From NCBI GenBank assembly GCA_001931875.2, contig MSJH02000135.1:1-14802 (forward strand): DNA of 14,802 bases, written 5' to 3'. The DNA comes from Byssochlamys sp. IMV 00236. Taxonomy: Eukaryota > Ascomycota > Eurotiomycetes > Eurotiales > Thermoascaceae. The stretch's first letter is position 1. The number at the start of each line of letters is the position of its first letter. The notes under the pieces are model-generated. The model worked only from the letters and a program-made list of their open reading frames with translations. It was not told the DNA's origin and did no database searches. Positions 1-7,636 of this stretch are shown in pieces. The translations under genes and the position numbers were made by a program.

Positions 1-884
1 GCCAAGAATATTTTCGTAATATTAACAGGTGGGCTCTGTCTTGGAGTTGAAATTAACTTAATATTAGAAATAGCCCTCTTTAGTCTGTTTGTAAAAGTTT
101 AAATTCTTTATTCGGTCTTTTCATGAAATCAAAAGAACATGTAGTCATATTTGACAATGCATATTCTTGAATGGTTACGAGGCAGATTGCTCCTATTTGA
201 TACGATTTCTTTGTTCCAGGTATCCGATCCTTCTTTACAGCAGTTATCAAGTATCCCTCTGAGTGTTCAAAGATTCACCAATCAAAACTAGCCTGTCCTC
301 ATGGTCCTTGCTCTGACTCGCTTGTCCCGCCCTTTTTGCTCTCTGGCGTGTATATCTGGAACGTTCTCCCAATTGCCTCTTCTTGTGCTCTGGGTTCTCT
401 CTGTCCTCCGTTCCTTTTTTTTTTGTTTAAACAATCCTGGGTAGTTATCGCTACCCTCCCCAGAATGCACTTCGGTGGTAAGTAAGACTAATATTAGGAT
501 ATATGCTCTAACACTAACATACTTTTTCTCTCTTTTTCTACATATACTCATTATCTCTCTCTCTCTCTCTTTTGACATGATGTCGTTTTATTCAAACATA
601 TTTTTCTTTGTCGTCTTTTTACGCAAATAATTTTTTTATTTTATGACAACATTTTATAAAATTAATGTCAATAATTAATAAAAATACAGTAATTGTCAAA
701 AGGCAAGATTTAATTTGTCGGTTAATGCAAAAACAAATTGTCGGTCAAATATGAATAAAACATAATAAGAGGAAAATATGCTGCTAGGTTTAATTCATAG
801 CGCTTAACCATATAGTGTTTTGGTTCTTGTAACATTTCAGTTGATTTGTAGTTAAAATTAGTAGATATTTATTCAATGAAGGGC
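1..884. other. AT-rich region without a supported gene
   Basis: No convincing gene is visible on either strand. The longest open stretch, on the minus strand around 288-578, is low-complexity Arg/Lys/Glu-rich sequence caused by a CT-rich tract, and it lacks recognisable motifs. The segment contains a (TC)n run near 554-571, a T run near 415-424 and several copies of the word aattgtc or attgtcgg around 690-750. It may be decayed transposon flank, but I cannot show it. Confidence 0.5.
554..571. repeat. (TC)n microsatellite
   Basis: About nine uninterrupted TC units. It creates the glutamate/arginine-rich artefact reading frame on the minus strand. Confidence 0.9.
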
Positions 885-1327
885 TTAGAATGGAGTTCGT
901 TTAAAGCAATTTGTAATTTGACGTTTGGAATGAAGGAAAAAGCCATAAAGATCACTAAAACGAACGTCATTACATGCATCACCAATTCTAGAAGATAATG
1001 TCTCTTCTTTCATCAAGCGATAGTGCTTCATTTTTCCTTTCACTATGGCCCAGAACTGTTCAATAGGGTTTAGCTCAGGCGAGTAAGGGGAGGAGACACA
1101 TTAATCTATAACTCTAGCTTCGATTTTTCGAATCATCGTTTCAATTTATGGATACTAGCATTATCCATCACTAAATAACTGCCCTTTAAAGATTCATTCT
1201 CATCCATAATATCAAGAAACTCATTGACAAACTTAATAAAATGAGCAGTTGTTGTACCTTTTGGAGCTGGTTTTACATCAACTGCACTGGTGTCATCCTC
1301 CTGAGTTCCTTCGTCGTCGTTAGCCAA
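885..1327 (-). pseudogene. Tc1/mariner-type (IS630 superfamily) transposase, C-terminal half, broken
   Basis: Read on the minus strand, the segment gives KGTTTAHF, then LDIMD, then YLVMDNASIH (second catalytic Asp, codon within 1160-1168), then PYSPELNPIEQFW (catalytic Glu at 1059-1061) and a closing tail ending at the TAA at 885-887. These blocks, in this order, are the diagnostic C-terminal half of the DDE domain of Tc1/mariner-like transposases, enzymes that cut and paste their own element. The helix-turn-helix region and the first Asp block are missing. A frameshift follows the HK after the second Asp block, and an in-frame TAA lies at 1101-1103, so this copy is dead. It reads opposite to the other Tc1-type fragment at 3661-3908 and covers a complementary part of the domain. 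Confidence 0.85.
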
Positions 1328-1487
1328 GTTTATTAACTAAATAACTCTTGCAGCTAGTTATTGTTTCAGGTACAATGTCTGGGTCTGTAATTTCTGTTAA
1401 GACACCTTCCATGGGATCATAAACTCTTTCACCATGCTCATCGAAAAGGTTGTCCATTCCATCTTCGAAATAAAAAGTATTTGTCAT
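1320..1487 (-). pseudogene. short acidic reading frame directly upstream of the Tc1-type fragment
   Basis: An ATG at 1487 opens 55 codons ending in TAA at 1320-1322, with an acidic start (motifs EDGMDNLFDE and VYDPMEG). The ORF ends a few bases inside the frame of the transposase fragment, one frame away, so it may be the natural N-terminus of that element joined by a frameshift after loss of the middle, or an unrelated flank. I do not recognise it as a known domain. Confidence 0.4.
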
Positions 1488-1508
1488 TGTAGAGATCTCA
1501 AAAGTTTG

Positions 1509-1531
1509 AAAAAAAAAAAAAAAAAAAAAAA
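1509..1531. repeat. A23 homopolymer
   Basis: Run of 23 A on the plus strand, just upstream of the acidic minus-strand reading frame. Length in the real genome is uncertain because such runs are error-prone. Confidence 0.9.
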
Positions 1532-1723
1532 GGTAAGAAACCCTTTATTTGATTTTCACAAATAGAAAACAAGATCACAGTGCATATTACCTTGTTATGG
1601 CATAAATTGAGAATAAAATGATGACGTAATAATTTATAAAAACCTTTTTGGTTCCATATAAAATATATCCAGAACAATCCATGCGGTTATCGCATGTATC
1701 TTTTGCTTTTTTTTCTTAGTCAT

Positions 1724-1915
1724 TTGTTAATCGTGTAAAAACTACCAGACGCTTGTCGTTTGGGATGTGTCGTAATACACTTGGCTGCTGATTGTTAATC
1801 GTGTAAAAGCTACCAGACGCTTGTCGTTTGGGATGTGTCGTAATACACTTGACTGCCGATTGTTAATCGTGTAAAAGCTACCAGGCGCTTGTCGTTTGGG
1901 ATGTGTCGTAATACA
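1724..1915. repeat. 68-bp tandem repeat, about 2.8 copies
   Basis: Copies begin at 1724, 1792 and 1860, so the period is exactly 68 bp; the third stops near 1915. Each starts ttgttaatcgtgtaaaa and ends gtgtcgtaataca, with only a few substitutions between copies. Within each unit ccagacg and cgtttgg can pair around a cttgt loop (1745-1763, 1813-1831, 1881-1899), with one G-T wobble. In copy 3 the left arm is ccaggcg, which still pairs by a second wobble. The repeat sits between the Tc1-type fragment and the MULE remnant. It could be subterminal DNA of either element, or a private satellite seed. No similar word was seen elsewhere in the window. Confidence 0.9.
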
Positions 1916-2083
1916 ATCAGCTTTATCTTTTTCTTATACCTTTTTCTTATAAAACAATTTTTTGGGAGTAAAAGTATCTCTACCTTCACGTGGTTACTCC
2001 TGTTAGTAGAAGCTTCTATTGCTTTGAAGCTAAGAGAGATACAATTCCTTAATTTTATATACAGTCAATAAAAATTTCTTATT

Positions 2084-2420
2084 TTGCACACATCTACTTT
2101 TGTTTATTTCGTTGTTTTGACCTCAAAACTTTTCTCTTTGAAAGTAGTTAAAGCGGCAGCAGATCTTAACACTGCCGAAGAAAGCGATGTTGAAAGAAAA
2201 AGGATAAAGAAAAGTACCCAAAAAGTAAAGTGTCCAGTCTTTATCAAGTTTTACAACTCGACTGTCACCAAGTTTGACATGACTCACAATCATCCCATTC
2301 CTCAAGACATGACAACTTATGCTATTAATCGCAAATAAGAGCCTGAAGTGATGCAGAGAATATATTCTATTTTAGCTAATGGTAGTAAGGATCCTGTAGC
2401 TAGTGTTATGGAAGTAAATA
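2084..2420 (+). pseudogene. MULE transposase N-terminus, FAR1-type zinc-binding domain
   Basis: The reading frame contains KVKCPVFIKFY, then KFDMTHNHPI about a dozen residues later, matching the Cys...His-x-His end of FAR1/WRKY-GCM1 zinc fingers that bind transposon ends. After a TAA at 2336-2338 the same frame continues with a helical stretch (EPEVMQRIYSILANG) until another stop near 2432, so the ancestral frame ran through. The start is uncertain: the first 25 residues are hydrophobic, unlike such proteins, and may be intron or flank rather than coding sequence. Confidence 0.65.
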
Positions 2421-2480
2421 TTAGATTAGTTTGATATAGCTATTAAAAATTTTTAGACTTTGGCTTAAGAAAAACTTCAT

Positions 2481-3290
2481 GCTGTTGCTTCGAGTTGAAA
2501 TGAGAAGAAGTATGATGAAGCTTTGAAGGAGTTAAAAAATATCATTACTACATCTGCGTATTTCAAAGAAAATAGAAAGGCTACATTGTTGTATTTAGAT
2601 GAAACGTAAGTCAAAATAACGATTTGCAATCAATATCCTATACTTAAAGAAATTTTCAGTTTGTTAGACGAAGAGGAAAAGAAACATTGGGTTGGTATTT
2701 ATATAAATAAACATGCTCATATGGGAAACAGAACTTTGGGAAGAGCTGAAAGCTTTCATTCTGGATTGAAAAGAGCATTGGGACATCAGTTAGCTGCTAA
2801 GTTGAATTTAACAACAAGAATGCATAATTTTATCAGAAGAAGGTAAGAAAATGGGAAGGGTTATTGATTTACTTTAACAGAAGTTCTGATCTTTCTTGTG
2901 ATTAATATTAAATAGAGAGAAGATCGTTATCGTCAATTGCAAGTAAAAAGGCCAAGTATTGACTCAAACCTTTTCGACAAAAAGAATGAGTTTAGATTTT
3001 CCAAGTTGCAATTTAACAATGTTGTCAAATTTGCTATGGATATAATTAGAACCAACACAATTATAGCCCTACAGCCTGATTTTGTAAGTAAAGATAAAAA
3101 TTGTAACTGTCATGATCGCATCGCATATAGATTGCCTTGTCCTTGCGTTATTGCCAATAATGTTCCTATTTTGCCTTTGGATATAATTGATCCTACAAGT
3201 TAGTAATACATAATGTATACACCTCCAGATTTTGAAGCAGCTCAGGATTTGAACAGCAATACAGAAGATAAACAGGGTAAGTTAAAGATG
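2481..3290 (+). pseudogene. MULE transposase C-terminus with SWIM zinc finger
   Basis: The coding frame runs through KKYDEALKELK and LYLDET, then a 54-bp intron (2606-2659, gtaagt to ttttcag). It resumes in frame with DEEEKKHWVG, the MULE block HMGNRTLGRAESFHSGLK, and MHNFIRRR. A second intron (2843-2917) joins RRR to EDRYRQLQ in frame. The last part holds CNCHDRIAYRLPCPCVI near 3106-3155, which occupies the place of the SWIM finger, normally C-x-C...C-x-H; here the last position is Cys. Stops occur in the first exon (2496-2498) and as a tandem TAG-TAA at 3201-3206, after which the same frame still reads YTPPDFEAAQDLN. Not functional without the DDE core. Confidence 0.75.
2606..2659 (+). other. 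predicted intron in MULE remnant
   Basis: Consensus donor gtaagt and acceptor ttttcag, length 54 bp. Removing it fuses LYLDET to LLDEEEKKHW without shifting frame, which agrees with the expected spacing in MULE transposases. Confidence 0.7.
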
Positions 3291-3299
3291 GATTTATAG

Positions 3300-3660
3300 A
3301 TTAGTGGTTGGGATAAAGAGTGTGTATGTTATGTAGCTCCAGGAATAGTTTGCTAAGGAGATATAAAAAATAATATAAATCTCTTGTACCTGTTTTGAAA
3401 TATGATACTATATCTAAATATGTGAACCGATATTATTTGAACGATTACATTGTTTTTTTTAAAAAAAAAAAAAAATGAAGAGGATGGGGAAGCTAAAGCA
3501 CAATAAATGCCAAGTTTGTGGAGCTCTTTTTCTTGCTTGCTTATTGATTATGAATAATAATAGATCCTTCTACTAATAAAAAAAAGATGGTTAAAATAAG
3601 GATACAGTTGCTAATAAGGACGACAAATTTACTTTTGAATAACCTGTTATTATCTGCAAA
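3300..3660. other. degenerate AT-rich spacer with T8A15 run
   Basis: No gene visible. It contains a T8 followed by A15 (3453-3475), a perfect T-to-A switch able to fold as a hairpin, and stop-ridden sequence that may be the decayed tail of the MULE and head of the next Tc1-type element. Confidence 0.5.
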
Positions 3661-3908
3661 GAAAATAATGTTGTTTCTACTTTATTAGCAGATGTTGATG
3701 AGTCTGGGTTTGATATCAATATGCGTTGTAGTCGTAGGTGATCTAAACGTGGCACCCAAGCCGTTGTCACAACACCTTCAGCTAGAGGAGTCTCTCACAT
3801 TGTTATTGGTGCTATCTCGGCTATTGGTGTTGTCAACTCAAATATGAGAGAGTCTGGAAATGTTAAGAGGAAAAAAGTAGTAGGAGTTACAAAGAGAAAG
3901 ACGCCTCA
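3661..3908 (+). pseudogene. Tc1/mariner-type transposase, first-Asp block, truncated
   Basis: One frame reads ADVDESGFDINM (catalytic Asp in DESGF at 3697-3711), then after a stop SKRGTQAVV, SHIVIGAISAIGVVN and VKRKKVVGVTKRKTPQ. This is the standard DESGF ... W-S-K-x-G ... GAIS succession of Tc1/IS630-like transposases. The Trp of the conserved GWSK is replaced by a TGA at 3739-3741. The N-terminal DNA-binding part and everything after the linker (second Asp, Glu) are absent; coding similarity stops near 3908, immediately before the DIRS-like Gag frame. The likely explanation is insertion of the retroelement or a deletion junction here. I see no continuation after the retroelement. Confidence 0.8.
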
Positions 3909-3917
3909 GAGTCTGAG

Positions 3918-4790
3918 ATGCAATCTAACATCAAGAGATACATACGCGATCTTCCCAACTACGAAGGAGGTGACTGGACGATCAATGAAGCAATCAATAA
4001 AGAGTTTACACCTAACATCAAACGATTCCAAATAGATGCTTACCAAGTCCTTCAAAGTCGTTACAAAGATGCTGAAAGAATCCGCAACACAGCAAAGGCA
4101 GCCACAGATATCTACGAAGACTTGGTCTACATTTCCACACATGGCACAGACCCAACCGCTTTCGCAAACATCATTGAAAAAGCAAAGAGATGGGCGATTT
4201 ATGGATTCATCACATCAAGAGATATCGATAGAGAAGCACGAGATATGGTCATTAAAGCACTCAAACTTCCTTCTACCCTTAAGCATCTCGAAGCAAATCA
4301 AGAGGAAAACAAACGAATGGCATTCTCCCCCGAGTCTGTCAAGGAGATTGCTCAAGCCAGATTCAAGACAGTCCTTTTGCAGCGAGCAGTCAACAATAGA
4401 TTCACGAATTATAGATAGGGGTACAACAACCCCCGCGGTTCAACTCACCGAGTTAGAGGACAAGGACGAGGACGATATTTTTTTTGGAAGGATCAATTAC
4501 AAACAACAACAACCAACGGAAAAACTTCAACATACAACAACTTCAAACCCAGCAAACCAGCAGCAGTAGCGGATCAACCAGCGCATCACCCACCGTTACC
4601 AATATCTTCAACTTCAACTTTAGCGCAAATAGACAGACACCTGACACAGAAAACAACAATCAATAACAACGCACCGATACAATCCAGCAGTTACAAAGAC
4701 TACAACACGATCAACACTCCAACCAACAATTACGCAGTACCACTACTATTCAACATCCATGGTCATTATCGGTCATTTCGGAAGGATACA
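3918..4790 (+). pseudogene. DIRS Gag-like protein, interrupted
   Basis: ATG at 3918 opens 166 codons to a TAG at 4416-4418. The same frame then continues as a Gly/Arg-rich segment (RGQGRGRYFFWK) and a long Gln/Asn/Thr/Pro-rich region until about 4790. The first part is helical and charged, with ITSRDIDREARDMVIKALKL near its middle, typical of the capsid-like ORF preceding the reverse transcriptase in fungal DIRS elements. The RGG-like and low-complexity tail would suit RNA binding. The assignment rests on position more than on a recognised domain. The start may be further left, since the frame is open for several codons before 3918. Confidence 0.6.
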
Positions 4791-5792
4791 GGATCCAATG
4801 GGAGACCAAATCAACAGCCTGGAAGACCGTTCCGTTGCGACTATCCGACAAAGATCGCCAAGCTGCAACAATAGCCGTTCAACAACTCCTCGACGCCGGT
4901 ATAATAGAGAGATGACCTACACAGAGCGAAGACTTCCTGTCAAATTTCTTCACCATACAAGAAAAGACAAAAAGGCGTCCTATTCTCGACTGTCGAAAGT
5001 TAAACAAATTTGTACAATGTACGCATTTCAAAATGGAAGATATACCAGCGTTAAGGGACATCCTAGAGGAAAAAGATTTAATATGCAAATTAGATCTGAA
5101 AGACGCATACGTCGTGGTGCCCATGCATCCAGATTCCAGATGTTTCCTTACCTTCAAGCACAACAACGTCGTGTACCAGTACAATTCATTGGCTTTCGGG
5201 TTAAGCGTCGCTCCGCGCGTATTTACAAAGCTAATGCAGTACGCCATAGAGCCTTTAAGACAGCAAGGTATTCGACTGGTCTATTACTTAGACGACATTT
5301 GCTTTCTCGCAAAGCCAGATGCAGAAATGGGACAGGTCAAGGAAACTGTAATCAACCACTTGACAAAACTTGATTTCCTGATCAACTGGAAAAGAGCTCT
5401 CTAGAACCGCCCCATTGCCAAGAATTCCTGGGTTTCCAGTTCAATACAAAGAAGATGTAGATCACAGTACCGCAAGCGAAGATCAACAAACTATTAGCAA
5501 GAATCAAACAAGCGAAGAATAAGGCAATCACCAGAACATGCAGATGGATGATAAGCCTACTGGGGAAGATGATGTCACTGATTCTGGCGATAGACGAAGC
5601 TCTGCTCCACGTATGATACCTACAGAGAGATGTAAGCCTGGCGCTCAAGAGAGGCTCTCGCAAATGGGACAACCTATGTCCACTCTCACAACAAGGACTT
5701 CAATACCTTCTTTGGTGGGAACATTGGAACAGACAGAAGAACGGATTGCTAATACAAACATTACCAGTGAACCTTCAAAAAAATCGACCTAG
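4667..5792 (+). pseudogene. DIRS reverse transcriptase, with stops and frameshifts
   Basis: The frame opens after the TAA at 4664-4666, overlaps the Gag-like frame, and reads PWSLSVISEGYRIQW, then LRLSDKDRQAATIAVQQLLDAGIIER, a TGA at 4913-4915, FFTIQEKTKRRPILDCRKLN, and the fingers/palm block KLDLKDAYVVVPMHP. The catalytic YLDD is at 5285-5296. This synthesises DNA from the element's RNA. The frame is lost near the A run at 5390-5393, continues in the next frame with CQEFLGFQFNTKK (thumb), and is stopped at 5458-5460 and 5614-5616. It then reads RGSRKWDNLCPLSQQGL and LLWWEHW before the next frame change at 5777-5783. The motifs themselves are intact. All lesions are single-base changes, so the decay is modest. 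Confidence 0.85.
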
Positions 5793-6217
5793 TGATTCAC
5801 GTCGATGCTTCAGACGACGGATGGGGCATTCATTCAAACCTCATACAGACTTCCGGGTTTTGGACTCCAGCCAAAAGAGGTCTCTCCATCAATGTGAGAG
5901 AATTGAAGGCGATACTTTTTGCCTTACAAATGCACGGTCCAAACGCAAGAGGTTGGAATATCAAGATGTACATGGACAACATTACCGCACTCAAGTACGT
6001 TACAAAATCCGGAGGAACCGCTTCTCTCTTCTTGCAAGACCTAGCAATACAAATTCAAGAAACCATCAACAAATACAACATGATGGTTCACTTCCAACAC
6101 ATTCCGGGCATACAGAATATCCAATCCGACAAACTCAGTCGTCAGAAAACCCCTCTATACGAGTGGAATCTTCCCAGGAACAAAGACTATTATTATCTCA
6201 GCTGTAATAATGAATGA
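5793..6217 (+). pseudogene. DIRS RNase H-like domain, 3' truncated
   Basis: The frame reads IHVDASDDGWG (first acidic residues), SINVRELKAILFAL (the Glu helix), IKMYMDNITALKYV (second Asp block), and FQHIPGIQNIQSDKLSR (the His/Asp end of the fold). These are the four active-site blocks of the RNase H that removes the RNA template in DIRS elements, all present. It is preceded by an A7 run where the reverse transcriptase frame slips into this one. After PLYEW, where the family normally continues toward the recombinase region, the similarity fades and a TGA closes the frame. Confidence 0.8.
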
Positions 6218-6580
6218 TATTATAATACTAAATTCAACGCTTTGTAGATATATATTTGTATACATATTCAATAACTCTTCAATGCATCCGATTGGATAAT
6301 GATGAGATGAAAGAGGATCATACTGCTGCCATTACTTCTTTGGCTTACACTTAATGCCAGCTTGTATTTATAAAAAATCAACTGATCGACCTATAGATAC
6401 TTTATATTTTTAAGGTTATTAGGACCATCTATTTCTTATTACACAAACCCTTCAATGATTTCCACATTGATTACACCATACAAGTATGAACATGTAAGGT
6501 TGTTAAATAGAAAAAAAGAGACAAAGAAATAGATGCAATTTTAATGCAGAGTGACTGTAGAAATAACGACCTTTTTTTCC
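6218..6580. other. upstream region of ARV1, no gene
   Basis: AT-rich gap between the retroelement remnant and the ARV1 start codon. No coding frame, tRNA or clear core promoter element was found. A T8 tract lies just before the ATG. Confidence 0.5.
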
Positions 6581-7604
6581 ATGTGTACATGCGTAGAATG
6601 TGGTGCATCAGTTAAAAACCTCTTTACACAGTATAGCAAAGACAATATTCGACTGACTACTTGTGTAATTAAGTTGTCTAATGTTTATAATGACAATATT
6701 AACTGTTTGATTAGGAACAATGTAATCAGTTTGCAGACAAATACATTGAACATGACTTTGTTGTCATATTTATCGACATGCTTCTTCATAAACCACAAGT
6801 CTATCGCCACATATTATTCAACAGAATAACAGAGCAAGATAGAGTAGAAGTAAAGTAAAGAATGAAAATCTTTATATTGTATTCACTTTTAGAAACATAC
6901 AGCCACACGTATTTCGATTTGCTATTTTGCTTATTCTTTTTGAAGTGTGTATGTATATATATATATTTATGACTTTCAACATTGTATGCTCATATTTTTT
7001 GTAGATATCAAATGGTTTCGCTTAGAGAGACATTGTACAGAATATGACACAAGGTTCATTGAACAGCCATTATCTTTTCAATACTTGTACATCTTGGCAT
7101 TATGTATTATGGGTAAATGAAGTATTATTGTTATTATTATTGCATATATACTAAGTGTATATATGTATATTTATAGAGTTTGCCATGTTTCATTTAGTCA
7201 TTCATCTAATCATTTGGTTATCTTGTCTTTGGAAACAAGAAAAGAGAATCAGATACAATTATGTATCAATGGCTCTTATCATATCAAGCTTTGGTAAAAT
7301 GTTACTAATCTTGATGGTCATTTGGGACTATAAACAACTTGAATATTCATGGCTGGTTAGTATTATTGTAATGGCATCTAATATAGAAGCATTATCAGGT
7401 ATATATAAATATAAATATATATATACACACATTAACCACTATTTAGTCTACTTGAATATGCCATATATTCAAACATCCATCATTATCATATTAGGGACAC
7501 TAGGCAGAATACTTGGACAATTCTTATTCTTATATATTACTTATTTTAGCACTAGTTCAAAAAGCGTTTATTATTTTACCAAAGCTGGATGGATCAATTT
7601 ATAA
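6581..7604 (+). CDS. ARV1: ARV1 family ER lipid-homeostasis protein
   Basis: Six exons join in one frame: 6581-6664, 6715-6854, 6893-6948, 7005-7112, 7177-7398 and 7447-7604 (768 nt, 255 aa); every intron has GT...AG ends and is 38-64 bp. The N-terminus carries the ARV1 homology domain: CVECG at residues 4-8 and CEQC at 28-31 form the CxxC...CxxC zinc ribbon, with LFTQYSKDNIRL between, then FADKYIEHD and IFIDMLLHKPQVYRHILFN (47-64). Hydrophobic segments follow near 82-97, 118-145, 160-179, 187-203 and 213-232; the SSFGKMLLILMVIWDY and LEYSWLV blocks are family hallmarks. ARV1 proteins sit in the ER membrane and are needed for sterol distribution and GPI-anchor intermediate handling. The length fits the family (yeast and human about 270-320 aa). 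The ATG at 6581 starts directly at the zinc ribbon; an upstream in-frame GTG at 6551 is not needed. Confidence 0.92.
6951..6968. repeat. (AT)n tract in ARV1 intron 3
   Basis: Alternating AT run inside the intron 6949-7004. Confidence 0.8.
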
Positions 7605-7636
7605 AAATAGACTGCATATAAAATAAAAAAAAGAAC
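7605..7636. terminator. 32-bp convergent 3' intergenic spacer, likely shared polyadenylation region
   Basis: Only 32 bp separate the ARV1 stop from the stop of the opposing dioxygenase gene. An AATAAA-like word (aataaaaaaaag) lies at 7623-7634 for the plus strand. Transcripts of both genes must overlap unless the untranslated ends are extremely short. Confidence 0.5.

Larger units (their letters stand above)
2084..3290 (+). mobile_element. decayed MULE (Mutator-like) transposon remnant with deleted catalytic core
   Basis: The fragment keeps recognisable parts of a MULE transposase in order: an N-terminal zinc-binding domain of the FAR1/WRKY-GCM1 kind, the C-terminal part of the transposase domain, and a SWIM-type zinc finger. 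The roughly 150-200 residues that should hold the DDE triad between the first two parts are absent, and stops and frame changes lie around 2336-2500. Two short introns with GTAAG donors can be inferred, so the ancestor was a spliced gene. Terminal inverted repeats were not identified, and the element ends are approximate. Confidence 0.75.
3909..6217 (+). mobile_element. truncated DIRS-like tyrosine-recombinase retrotransposon remnant
   Basis: The segment holds a Gag-like frame, a reverse transcriptase and an RNase H-like domain in DIRS order and with DIRS-type sequence (AFGLSVAPRVFTKL, YYLDD, SINVRELKAILFAL, IPGIQNIQSDKLSR). DIRS elements integrate by a tyrosine recombinase instead of a DDE integrase; that gene should follow or overlap the RNase H, and I see none before the ARV1 gene, so the 3' end is missing. 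Premature stops are at 4416-4418, 4664-4666, 4913-4915, 5458-5460 and 5614-5616. Frame changes occur at two A runs near 5390-5393 and 5777-5783. The outer boundaries are estimates: the left one is set by the end of the Tc1-type similarity, the right one by the end of the RNase H frame. Split direct or inverted repeats were not found. Confidence 0.8.

Noticed and set aside
288..578. 96-codon basic frame on the minus strand
   Set aside because: Low-complexity Arg/Glu/Lys sequence produced by CT-rich DNA; no motif, and composition alone explains the open frame.
1735..1915. CRISPR array from the regular repeats
   Set aside because: Units are contiguous and the whole 68 bp is repeated, so there are no unique spacers; the genome is also fungal.
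1889..2071. 60-codon hydrophobic frame on the plus strand
   Set aside because: Starts inside the tandem repeat and is Phe/Leu-rich because of T-rich DNA; no family match or context.
4036..4569. 177-codon frame overlapping the Gag-like protein
   Set aside because: Alternative frame of the same DNA, Ser/Gln/Thr-rich without recognisable motif; the 3918 frame fits DIRS position and continues after its stop.
4759..5373. 204-codon basic frame on the plus strand
   Set aside because: Out-of-frame reading of the reverse transcriptase; the true frame shows KLDLKDAY and YLDD.
6218..6580. DIRS tyrosine recombinase after the RNase H
   Set aside because: All frames were scanned for recombinase motifs by eye and none was seen; sequence is AT-rich and stop-filled.
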